Shown here piece by piece: positions 1 through 5,501 of a stretch of 6,262 nt of DNA. Under the pieces are notes generated by a model. The model did no database searches. It was not told the origin of the DNA and saw nothing but the letters and a program-made list of their open reading frames with translations. The position numbers and the translations under genes are program-made. Numbering within the stretch: the first letter of the stretch is position 1; each line of letters opens with the position of its first letter. Origin of the DNA: an uncultured Bacilli bacterium (GTDB lineage Bacteria; Bacillota_I; Bacilli_A; RF39; UBA660); the NCBI GenBank assembly GCA_944363655.1, contig CALVUU010000017.1, forward strand, positions 1-6,262. The letters run 5' to 3'.

Positions 1-1
1 A

Positions 2-79
2 GATAAAATATATATTGGAGAAATTGATAAAGAAACTAATTCAAGAGATATTGAAATAGAATGGAATTTTGAATTCTAG
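2..79 (+). CDS. 3' end of an unrecognised protein (25 codons, partial)
   Basis: An open frame runs in from the left edge and stops at TAG (77-79). It reads DKIYIGEIDKETNSRDIEIE and then WNFEF. The composition is acidic and alternating, suggestive of a terminal beta strand, but too short to assign a family. The only support is continuity of the frame and a coding-like composition, so I cannot exclude a chance open frame. The stop lies only about 13 bp before the first amidase-like codons of the next gene, leaving no room for a promoter or for the missing amidase N-terminus. This suggests a deletion junction close to 80-95. Confidence 0.4.
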   Translation, partial: DKIYIGEIDKETNSRDIEIEWNFEF

Positions 80-92
80 AAAGAAATAATAA

Positions 93-644
93 ATTTGGAT
101 TTTCTATGTTCCTGCACATGGAGGAAAAGATCCTGGTACAGTGTATAAGAATATTTATGAAAAAGATATTAATTTAAATATAAGTTTATATTTACAAGAA
201 TATTTAAGTGAATATGGTGCTACGGTAATACTTACTAGGGATAGTGATAATGATTTAAGTTATGGAAATAATCATCGAAAGAAAACCGATTTTGATAATA
301 GAATAAAGATAATAAATAATAAATATACTGATATGTATTTATCAATACATTTAAATTATTTAAGTAATAGTAAGTATTATGGAGCACAAGTATTTTATAA
401 TAAAGATAACGAGTATTTAGCAAAAAGTATTCAGGATTATTTAAATAATAATTTAAAAACGAATAGAGAAATTAAAGAGATCCCTTCATCGACATATATG
501 TATAAAAAATTAGAAAAAAGAGGAGTGTTAATTGAGTGTGGTTTTTTATCTAACGCCTTGGAACGAGATAAATTGATAACAGAAGAATATCAAAGAATAG
601 TAGCAAAAACTATTGCAAATGCCATAGTAGAATACTATAAATAA
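93..644 (+). pseudogene. 5'-truncated N-acetylmuramoyl-L-alanine amidase (Amidase_3, CwlD-like)
   Basis: This reads as a zinc amidase of the Amidase_3 family, which cleaves the bond between MurNAc and the stem peptide in peptidoglycan. Amidase homology begins near 93 with IWIFYVPAHGGKDPGT, followed by an EKD motif, LTRD, SIHLN and IECGFLSN. The putative zinc ligands are the His at 117-119, the Glu of EKD and the His of SIHLN; the catalytic Glu is in IECGF. All four can be read. However, the family motif IDPGHGG is changed to YVPAHGG, two TAA codons in a row lie at 87-92, and no ATG, GTG or TTG precedes the first zinc His in this frame. The first usable start, GTG at 141, would drop that His and give a 167-residue product with an incomplete zinc site. 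The usual N-terminal membrane or signal segment of CwlD-type proteins is missing. I therefore call it a decayed gene. A rare ATT start at 93 or 99 is the only way to save it and has no convincing Shine-Dalgarno site. Confidence 0.75.
613..641 (+). promoter_or_regulatory. Candidate promoter in the end of the amidase pseudogene
   Basis: TTGCAA (613-618), a 17-bp spacer and TATAAA (636-641) make a reasonable sigma-A match with optimal spacing. Transcription would start near 648 and run through the T-rich repeat region into abi. Matches like this occur by chance in DNA this AT-rich, so it remains a candidate. Confidence 0.3.
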
Positions 645-650
645 TATAAA

Positions 651-696
651 TTCACTTTTTTTTCACATTTTTTTAACATTAAAGTCATTAAAAGTT
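651..696 (+). repeat. Two pairs of short tandem repeats upstream of abi
   Basis: The first pair is TTCAC plus a T run (651-663), repeated as TTCACA plus a T run (662-674). The second is CATTAAAGT (677-685), followed directly by CATTAAAAGT (686-695). ACTTTT (654-659) is also the reverse complement of AAAAGT (690-695), so the two arms could pair in RNA. The segment sits between the amidase stop and the abi -10 box. It could be an operator, part of a structured leader or small RNA, or simple slippage in AT-rich DNA. The T8 and T7 runs have no strong GC stem before them, so it is a poor terminator. Confidence 0.4.
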
Positions 697-718
697 AGTA
701 TATTTATTACGTCGTTTG

Positions 719-727
719 TGATATAAT
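719..727 (+). promoter_or_regulatory. Extended -10 promoter for abi
   Basis: TGATATAAT is a perfect extended -10 element (TG, one base, TATAAT at 722-727). The -35 region at optimal spacing (699-704, TATATT) is poor, which is typical for extended -10 promoters. The start of transcription would be near 734, giving a leader of about 19 nt before the GTG at 753. The Shine-Dalgarno site AAAGGCGG (737-744) is one base from consensus and 8 nt from the start codon. Confidence 0.65.
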
Positions 728-752
728 GTTTAGAGTAAAGGCGGTTTAGTGT

Positions 753-1682
753 GTGAAGACAAAAACTTTCAAGACATTAGATGAACAAATTGACATACTT
801 TCTAGTAAAGGTTTAGTTTTTGAAGATACTTTAAATGCTAAATCAATTTTGCTAAGAGAAAATTATTTCTTTTTAAGTGGTTATCGGCATGTTTTTTTGA
901 ATCCTGATAAGAAAACTTTCATTGAAGGAACTAAGTTTAGAGAATTGTATGCAATGTTTTCTTTTGATAGACAGCTTAGAAATATTATTTTTAAAAATAT
1001 TTTGATCGTTGAAAACAATTTAAAAAGTATACTAGCATATGTGATGAGTAAAAACCATGGTTTTAAAGAAAACAATTATTTGAATCCTCATAACTTTGTT
1101 AAAGATTCAAAAAAAACAAAACAAATTAATGACTTAATAAGAAAGATGAAAAGGCAAATAAGTGTTAATGGTAAACAACATGCAGCAACAGCACATTATT
1201 TGATTAATTATGGTTATATTCCGCTTTGGGTTGTTGTTAAAGTTTTATCTTTTGGTATTGTTGGTGAGCTTTATACGATTTTGCAGTATCAAGATCAAAA
1301 AGAAATTGCTGATGTATTTGGGGTAGATATACATAGTATGGTAGAGTATTTGCCGGTGCTTGCTAACTATCGAAATTTGTGCGCGCATGAGGATATTTGT
1401 TATTGCAATAAGACGCAAAAAGTAATTGAAGATACTAAGTATCATCGATTACTTTATATACCTAAAGTTAATGGAGAATATATTTATGGAAAAAATGATT
1501 TATTTGCTTTAGTAATTATTTTAAAATTTATATTAAAAGAAGATGATTTTACTTTATTTATGAATGAAGTTAGTTATGAACTTGATAGACTTTCTGGTAG
1601 GATTGATGTAATAAAAATAGATAAAGTATTACATGCAATGGGATTTCCCGATAATTATAAAGAAATTGTGAGGTTAGATTGA
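753..1682 (+). CDS. Abi family (Abi_2 / AbiD-AbiF type) HEPN protein
   Basis: This 309-residue cytoplasmic protein matches the Abi_2 abortive-infection family. The N-terminus shows the family pattern: TLDEQIDILSSKGL near residues 8-21, then a YFFLSGYRHVFL segment (38-49). The central part is helical (FDRQLRNIIF, IVENNLKSILAY). The C-terminal half contains the HEPN RNase signature R-x4-H in YRNLCAHED: Arg207, Asn208, His212. Family knowledge: Abi_2 proteins such as lactococcal AbiD and AbiF block phage growth, and HEPN folds with R-x4-6-H usually act as RNases. Here I infer an RNA-cleaving toxin or phage-defence effector, probably dimeric because only one motif is visible. The start is GTG at 753, backed by AAAGGCGG (737-744) and an extended -10 promoter; GTG at 751 is followed at once by TGA. 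The gene ends 1 bp before htrA, so the two are probably translated together. Family assignment is confident; activity is inferred. Confidence 0.9.
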   Translation: MKTKTFKTLDEQIDILSSKGLVFEDTLNAKSILLRENYFFLSGYRHVFLNPDKKTFIEGTKFRELYAMFSFDRQLRNIIFKNILIVENNLKSILAYVMSKNHGFKENNYLNPHNFVKDSKKTKQINDLIRKMKRQISVNGKQHAATAHYLINYGYIPLWVVVKVLSFGIVGELYTILQYQDQKEIADVFGVDIHSMVEYLPVLANYRNLCAHEDICYCNKTQKVIEDTKYHRLLYIPKVNGEYIYGKNDLFALVIILKFILKEDDFTLFMNEVSYELDRLSGRIDVIKIDKVLHAMGFPDNYKEIVRLD

Positions 1683-1683
1683 G

Positions 1684-2817
1684 ATGAATGAAAATTTAAA
1701 TAATAATATGGAAGAAAATTTAAATAAGAAAGCTACAAAAAATATAATGGCTTACATCATTACATTTTTTGTAGGTTGTTTAGTTATGTATGCGGTAATA
1801 TACTTCTTTCCAGTTGCTGTTACTGAAGATGTAATTAAAGAAGTAAGGGATGTTACAATTAATGATACAGGTATTGCTGAGGCAGTTGCTAAAGTATATG
1901 ATTCTGTTGTAGTTGTTTCAACTTACCATGATGATACTTATTTTGCATCAGGTACTGGTTTTGTTTATCGTAAAGAAAATGATACTTATTATATACTTAC
2001 TAATTATCATGTAATAGAAAATGGTAATAATGTAACTGTAACATTTACTAATGGGAGTGTTTTAGAAACAGAAATTGTTGGTCATGATGAATACGCTGAT
2101 ATTGCTGTTTTGTCATTAGAATCTAAAGAAGATTTAGTTGTTGCTGAACTTGGAGATAATGAAGAAAGTCGGGTTGGAGATACAGCATTTGCAGTTGGTG
2201 CACCACTTGATAGCGCTTATTCTTGGACAGTAACGAGGGGAATTATATCTGGAAAAGATAGATTAGTTGAAGTATCTCTTACAAATTCTAATACGAGTGA
2301 TTATATTATGAGAGTTTTGCAAACAGATGCTGCAATAAATTCTGGTAATAGTGGTGGACCACTTTGTAATGCTAATGGAGAAGTTATTGGTATTACTTCA
2401 TTAAAACTTATTAGTGATGGTGTTGAAGGTATGGGCTTTGCCATTCCAATTGAGGCAGCAGTAGAAAAAGCTGAACAAATTATTGATGGGGAAGTTGTTG
2501 TATATCCTGTTATTGGAATTCAAATGCTTGATTTTTCAGATGCATATTTTACATATTATAATTTAATAAGGAATTCTGGACTTGAAAATGGTGTAATAGT
2601 AACTTCAGTAGAAAGAGGTTCTGCTGCTGATGAGGCAGGAATTAAAGCAAATGATATTATTACTGCTATTAACGGAGAAGATGTATTGAATAAAGCTTAT
2701 TTAAGATATTATTTATATCAACATAATGTTGGTGATGATATAACTGTGACAGTATACCGTGATGGTGATACAAGAGATTTAAAACTTACTCTTAGTGCAG
2801 ATGGGCAAACAGCATAA
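1684..2817 (+). CDS. htrA: Membrane-anchored HtrA/DegP-like trypsin-type serine protease with one PDZ domain
   Basis: This 377-residue protease should degrade or refold damaged proteins on the outer face of the membrane. A short Asn/Glu-rich cytoplasmic tail (1-20) is followed by a membrane anchor (about 21-42), a linker, the protease domain (about 60-270) and one PDZ domain (about 275-370). The triad is visible: His109 in TNYHVI, Asp139 in YADIAVL and Ser223 in INSGNSGGPL. The PDZ part includes GVIVTSVERGSAADEAGIK (303-321) and NDIITAINGE. Length and order match HtrA/HtrB/YycK-type proteins of Gram-positive bacteria, and all catalytic residues are intact. The start ATG at 1684 lies 1 bp after the abi stop. 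The Shine-Dalgarno site is the GAGG inside the end of abi (1670-1673). The gene's own promoter is not visible, so it probably depends on the abi promoter. Its stop codon is in the loop of a terminator hairpin. Confidence 0.95.
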   Translation: MNENLNNNMEENLNKKATKNIMAYIITFFVGCLVMYAVIYFFPVAVTEDVIKEVRDVTINDTGIAEAVAKVYDSVVVVSTYHDDTYFASGTGFVYRKENDTYYILTNYHVIENGNNVTVTFTNGSVLETEIVGHDEYADIAVLSLESKEDLVVAELGDNEESRVGDTAFAVGAPLDSAYSWTVTRGIISGKDRLVEVSLTNSNTSDYIMRVLQTDAAINSGNSGGPLCNANGEVIGITSLKLISDGVEGMGFAIPIEAAVEKAEQIIDGEVVVYPVIGIQMLDFSDAYFTYYNLIRNSGLENGVIVTSVERGSAADEAGIKANDIITAINGEDVLNKAYLRYYLYQHNVGDDITVTVYRDGDTRDLKLTLSADGQTA

Positions 2818-2833
2818 GTTTGCCTTTTTTCTT
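2804..2833 (+). terminator. Intrinsic terminator overlapping the htrA stop codon
   Basis: GGCAAAC (2804-2810) pairs perfectly with GTTTGCC (2818-2824) around a 7-nt loop AGCATAA that contains the htrA TAA stop. The stem is followed by TTTTTTCTT (2825-2833). A GC-containing 7-bp stem with an immediate U tract is a textbook rho-independent terminator. It lies inside coding sequence at its left arm and before the RDD gene, so it should lower transcription of that gene. Confidence 0.85.
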
Positions 2834-2852
2834 AAGAATTAGTGAGGCGGAT

Positions 2853-3467
2853 ATGAATAATACAACAATTAAAAGAATTGGGGCATATATGATAGATTAT
2901 ATTTTTATAGTATTGTTTTTAACTATGTTAAACCAAATCAGGTTTTTAAATCCAACATATGAAGAATACGCCAAGACATATGATGAATATATGGAAATAT
3001 CTGAAGATTTATCCGCTTTTAATGCGGTAGAATTTGTCGAAAGTGAAGAGTATCAAAAAATTAATTATAATATAAGTAAATATAGTGTTAGTTTATCTTG
3101 TATATCATTAATTGTTTATATTGCTTATTTCGTAGGTTTTCAAAAATGGAATAAAAATCAAACTTTAGGTAAGAAATTATTTAATATTGAAGTAGCTAGT
3201 ACAGGTAATAATAAAGTTAAATGGTGGCAAATGTTACTTAGGACAATTATTGTTTATAATGTTATTTTTGAGTTAATTTTAATAATTGCGGTATTAGTTT
3301 TGGGTTATAAAGATTATATGGTTGTTAGTTCGGTTGTAAATGTTTTAGCATCAACACTATTTTATATTAATGTTTTCTTTATTATTTTAAGAAAAGATGG
3401 TCGAGGATTACATGATATTGCAGCTGGAACAAAAATTGTTTTAAATAAAATGGAAGAAAAATTGTAA
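2853..3467 (+). CDS. RDD family integral membrane protein
   Basis: This 204-residue membrane protein belongs to the RDD family. RDD proteins have conserved Arg and Asp residues in their helices, and some have been linked to ion transport; the substrate here is unknown. Visible hallmarks are KRIGAYMIDYIF (7-18), with the conserved Arg and Asp of helix 1, then NQTLGKKLFNIEV (102-114) after helix 2, and KDGRGLHDIAAGTKIV (181-196) at the C-terminus. Predicted membrane segments are about 11-28, 77-97, 130-151 and 157-178. An acidic loop (35-66) separates helices 1 and 2. I choose ATG 2853, with TGAGGCGG (2843-2850) upstream. The longer frame from TTG 2820 would put its first codons in the htrA terminator and adds residues foreign to the family. 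No separate promoter is visible, so expression may come from read-through of the terminator. The last codons form one arm of a hairpin shared with the convergent gene. Confidence 0.9.
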   Translation: MNNTTIKRIGAYMIDYIFIVLFLTMLNQIRFLNPTYEEYAKTYDEYMEISEDLSAFNAVEFVESEEYQKINYNISKYSVSLSCISLIVYIAYFVGFQKWNKNQTLGKKLFNIEVASTGNNKVKWWQMLLRTIIVYNVIFELILIIAVLVLGYKDYMVVSSVVNVLASTLFYINVFFIILRKDGRGLHDIAAGTKIVLNKMEEKL

Positions 3468-3484
3468 GTTATTTTTCTTCCATT
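3449..3484. terminator. Shared bidirectional hairpin between convergent genes
   Basis: AATGGAAGAAAAAT (3449-3462) is the exact reverse complement of ATTTTTCTTCCATT (3471-3484), a perfect 14-bp stem with an 8-nt loop, TGTAAGTT. The loop region holds the stop codons of both genes (3465-3467 on plus, 3469-3471 on minus). Tails beyond the stem are moderately T-rich: ATTCTTTTAAG on plus and TTATTTAAAAC on minus. It is well placed to end both convergent transcripts, although neither U tract is uninterrupted. Confidence 0.75.
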
Positions 3485-4125
3485 ATTCTTTTAAGTGTAG
3501 TTATTTCTTCATCTTTTAACACTTTAGGATTAGTAAAATCATAAGTAGTAACATCGGTTATTTGATATAAAGTTTTTAATGTTTCAAACATATTCACATA
3601 TTTGATAAAGGCTAAATTATAATTTTTAGCTTCATAAGCATAACAGATAGGAATAATATGATTTAATAGTAATTCTTGTGCAATTAATTCTTTTTGGGGA
3701 TCTTTAGATAACGAATCAGCAATAAGACGTCCATAGATATCATATTGAACTAAAAAATTAACATATTTTAAATCTTTTTGTAAATAGTTTTCTCGAAAGT
3801 TAACCATTTTATAAAAATAGTTATTGCATAAGTTGTTTCCTAGAGTATTGTTTACAAATGTTGCTATATGCCACCATGAAGAACTTCCAGGACGATATCC
3901 ATATTTATTATCTAAGGCTTTAAAAGCTTTTTCAATATCCCGTTCACTTCTGTAACGGTCTACTTTATACCTGCTGCATGAGTAATCAAATGGAAATCTT
4001 TTATAATAAGATGAACCAAATACTTTACCATTGGCATCACATCCGTATCCGTCGCGATCTGCTCCTCTTAAGTCTTCGATACGATAATGAGCACATGATG
4101 CACATTGTCCATTATAATTTTTCAA
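3469..4125 (-). CDS. Hypothetical protein with an N-terminal four-cysteine cluster and helical C-terminus
   Basis: I do not recognise a named function for this 218-residue protein. The N-terminus holds Cys8-x2-Cys11-x17-Cys29-x20-Cys50, rich in Tyr, Arg and Gly, a spacing compatible with binding one zinc ion. A basic/acidic stretch follows (YRSERDIEKAFKAL, 58-71), then WWHIATFVNN (84-93) and a mainly helical part including VNFRENYLQKD (108-118). That helical part vaguely recalls the C-terminal region of CFI-box proteins, but lacks the CFITTA motif. There is no signal peptide or membrane segment, so it is probably cytoplasmic. The start is TTG at 4125-4123: an in-frame stop lies four codons upstream and AAGGGGGA sits at ideal spacing, so no other start is possible without losing the first Cys pair. 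It is transcribed alone from the 4155-4183 promoter, divergent from the nuclease gene and convergent with the RDD gene. Confidence 0.8.
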   Translation of the reverse strand: MKNYNGQCASCAHYRIEDLRGADRDGYGCDANGKVFGSSYYKRFPFDYSCSRYKVDRYRSERDIEKAFKALDNKYGYRPGSSSWWHIATFVNNTLGNNLCNNYFYKMVNFRENYLQKDLKYVNFLVQYDIYGRLIADSLSKDPQKELIAQELLLNHIIPICYAYEAKNYNLAFIKYVNMFETLKTLYQITDVTTYDFTNPKVLKDEEITTLKRIMEEK

Positions 4126-4154
4126 AATAATTCCCCCTTAACAGTTTGCATAAT

Positions 4155-4183
4155 ATATTAACATAATTGTCTGTTTTAGTCAA
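4155..4183 (-). promoter_or_regulatory. Sigma-A promoter for the four-cysteine gene
   Basis: Read on the minus strand, TTGACT (4183-4178) and TAATAT (4160-4155) are separated by exactly 17 bp. The start of transcription would be near 4148, giving a leader of about 20 nt that contains the AAGGGGGA ribosome site. It overlaps the nuclease promoter over 17 bp (4167-4183), so the two polymerases could not be bound together. Confidence 0.75.
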
Positions 4184-4195
4184 TTTTGATATAAT
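4167..4195 (+). promoter_or_regulatory. Sigma-A promoter for the nuclease gene
   Basis: TTGTCT (4167-4172), a 17-bp spacer and TATAAT (4190-4195). The -10 box is also extended by TG at 4187-4188. The start of transcription would be near 4201, directly at the ribosome site AGGTGG (4201-4206), leaving a leader of only about 10 nt before ATG 4212. The TTG at 4167, which could be taken for a start codon, is the -35 box itself. Confidence 0.75.
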
Positions 4196-4211
4196 TTATA
4201 AGGTGGTAGTA

Positions 4212-4934
4212 ATGGCTAGGAGAAAAAAGAGAAAGTATTTAAATAAAATATTAGTATTAGTAATAGTGTTTTTGGCACCTTATTTTGTTTATTATTTTAA
4301 AGATGAATGGATTAAGTATAGTGAAGGTAGTAATAAAACGTATGAGCATTATGATAAAGAAAATATTCCGGAATATAATGGGGAAGCATATATTTATTTA
4401 AACGATAATGTTCCAGAGTTTACAGAGGAAGAAAAAACAACTCAAAGTTTTGAAAGATATCAAAAAATGGATTCTTTAGGTAGATGTGGGGTTGCTTATG
4501 CTAATGTAAGTCTTGATACGATGCCAACAGAGGATAGAGAAAGTATTGGTCAAGTTAAACCTAGTGGTTGGCATACAGTTAAATACGATATAGTAAGTGG
4601 AAAATATTTATATAATCGTTGTCATTTGATTGGGTATCAATTAACGGGAGAAAATGCTAACGAACAAAATTTGATAACTTGTACAAGGTATATGAATGCT
4701 ACAACAATGTTACAATTTGAATCAGAAGTTGCAGCATATATAAAAGAAACTTCTAATCATGTACTTTATCGGGTTACACCTTATTTTGAAGAAAATAATT
4801 TGGTGGCAACTGGTGTACAAATGGAAGCATATTCGGTTGAAGATAATGGGGAATTACAATTTAATGTTTTTGTTTATAATGTTCAACCAGGGATTATTAT
4901 TGATTATGCTACGGGGGAAAGTAAATTGGGGTAA
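4212..4934 (+). CDS. Membrane-anchored DNA/RNA non-specific endonuclease (EndA-like, His-Me finger)
   Basis: This 240-residue nuclease should hydrolyse DNA and perhaps RNA outside the cell; relatives include the streptococcal DNA-entry nuclease EndA and secreted DNases. A basic N-terminus (MARRKKRKY) precedes one membrane segment (about 11-28), with the catalytic part outside. The nuclease core runs from RCGVAYANVSLDTMP (91-105) to the end. The catalytic motif is YNRCHLIGYQLTGENANEQN (134-153), in which His138 stands for the His of the DRGH motif. Asn153 and Asn162 (TRYMN) are the candidate metal ligands. In relatives I remember, the segment after Asn153 reads NLITGTRYMN; here Gly is Cys157. 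The start is ATG 4212 with AGGTGG 5 nt before it; the in-frame TTG at 4167 lies in the -35 box. Possible roles are DNA uptake, nutrient scavenging or attack on foreign DNA, and the window does not decide between them. A 10-bp tandem duplication covers the stop codon. Confidence 0.9.
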   Translation: MARRKKRKYLNKILVLVIVFLAPYFVYYFKDEWIKYSEGSNKTYEHYDKENIPEYNGEAYIYLNDNVPEFTEEEKTTQSFERYQKMDSLGRCGVAYANVSLDTMPTEDRESIGQVKPSGWHTVKYDIVSGKYLYNRCHLIGYQLTGENANEQNLITCTRYMNATTMLQFESEVAAYIKETSNHVLYRVTPYFEENNLVATGVQMEAYSVEDNGELQFNVFVYNVQPGIIIDYATGESKLG

Positions 4935-4940
4935 ATTGGA
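4921..4940 (+). repeat. 10-bp tandem duplication across the nuclease stop
   Basis: GTAAATTGGG (4921-4930) is followed directly by GTAAATTGGA (4931-4940). The TAA stop lies in the second copy (4932-4934). This is probably replication slippage and affects only the last codons, which are not part of the nuclease core. Confidence 0.6.
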
Positions 4941-5026
4941 GCTTTTAATCATTTTTTTATATAATCTTGTTAATGTACAATAAGAATTATTATGTTATTT
5001 TTTGCTTTTTTAATAAATATATTTAA
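4941..5026. other. AT-rich gap with no supported gene
   Basis: The stretch is rich in T runs, with only weak AT hairpins such as AATAAGAATTATT (4979-4991). A TATAAT at 4960-4965 has a TTGGAG 18 bp upstream (4936-4941), so a promoter is possible, but no ribosome site or coding start follows at a useful distance. I see no convincing terminator for the nuclease gene other than these T-rich runs. Confidence 0.4.
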
Positions 5027-5059
5027 TGTTTTTATTTTAATATTGAAAAATTAAATGAT

Positions 5060-5377
5060 TTGTTTGTTGACGATGAAAACCCAAAAGAAAAATTAGTTGT
5101 TAAAACAATTAACAGAAGAATTACTAAGAATGATGTAAGAGCGAGAATTTTGAGAATTCCAAGTGAATATAAGCAATTAATCAAGGATAAAATATCATAT
5201 AATTTATCTATTAATGGCGAAAGTCAAAAAAAATATAATATTAGTTCAGATAAATCCTATTTTGGGGGTGTGACAAAATATTATAAAGATTTTATATCAA
5301 ATGTTGATTTTGAAGAAGCACAAGCAATATGGAATTATGATAATAAGAATGATGTATTTAATGTAATTATAAAATAA
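5060..5377 (+). pseudogene. Start-less C-terminal fragment resembling a B3-like DNA-recognition domain
   Basis: The open frame reaches back to the stop at 5024-5026, but offers only TTG 5060 as a start, with no Shine-Dalgarno site, so the natural N-terminus is probably missing. It encodes about 105 residues. The region INRRITKNDVRARILRIP (17-34) resembles the ITKSDV..LxIPK opening of B3 pseudo-barrel domains. YNLSINGE, the Gly-Gly turn in SYFGGVTKYYKDFIS and the strand-like FNVIIK end are also compatible. Family knowledge: such folds occur in plant B3 factors and in the DNA-recognition domains of type II restriction enzymes such as EcoRII and BfiI. I infer a remnant of a restriction-type enzyme whose catalytic part has been lost. 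No methyltransferase lies nearby. The composition is clearly coding-like, unlike the flanks. The family call is tentative; an independent small DNA-binding protein is the alternative. Confidence 0.5.
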
Positions 5378-5423
5378 ATGTTTAAATTGTGGAAGACTTG
5401 TTAAGTTTGAGTTGCGCTAATTG

Positions 5424-5439
5424 TTTGGTATATACTAAA
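5424..5439. repeat. 16-bp near-perfect palindrome
   Basis: TTTGGTATATACTAAA is palindromic except for one base pair. It lies 43 bp before the -35 box of the second amidase gene, where a dimeric regulator could bind. No regulator is encoded nearby and AT-rich palindromes arise easily, so the role is uncertain. Confidence 0.3.
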
Positions 5440-5453
5440 TAATGAATAATAAT

Positions 5454-5501
5454 ACAAATATTAATATTTTATATTTTGTAATTGGCACTTTAAATATTTG
5501 T
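5454..5501. repeat. 9-bp inverted repeat spanning the amidase promoter -35
   Basis: ACAAATATT (5454-5462) and AATATTTGT (5493-5501) are exact reverse complements 30 bp apart. The right arm lies between the -35 and -10 boxes of the amidase promoter, where a bound protein would block polymerase. It could be an operator pair or chance. Confidence 0.3.

Noticed and set aside
119..143. GGAGG at 120-124 as a ribosome site for GTG 141
   Set aside because: The spacing (16 nt) is too long, and these bases encode the Gly-Gly of the amidase HGG motif, so the match is a by-product of coding.
235..1445. Minus-strand open frames at 235-423, 881-1075 and 1245-1445
   Set aside because: They are antisense to the amidase remnant and abi, rich in Tyr, Leu and Ile from AT-rich DNA, without start signals or recognisable motifs.
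2820..2852. TTG 2820 as the RDD start
   Set aside because: These bases are the right arm and U tract of the htrA terminator; ATG 2853 has TGAGGCGG before it and starts the family-like sequence.
4167..4211. TTG 4167 as the nuclease start
   Set aside because: It is the -35 box of the promoter, so it would not be transcribed; ATG 4212 follows AGGTGG.
4936..4965. TTGGAG-18-TATAAT as a promoter for the B3-like fragment
   Set aside because: The -35 is weak and partly made by the tandem duplication at the nuclease end, and no ribosome site or good start follows.
4759..4983. Plus-strand open frame overlapping the nuclease C-terminus
   Set aside because: It is a frame-shifted shadow of a clearly conserved nuclease domain and has no ribosome site.
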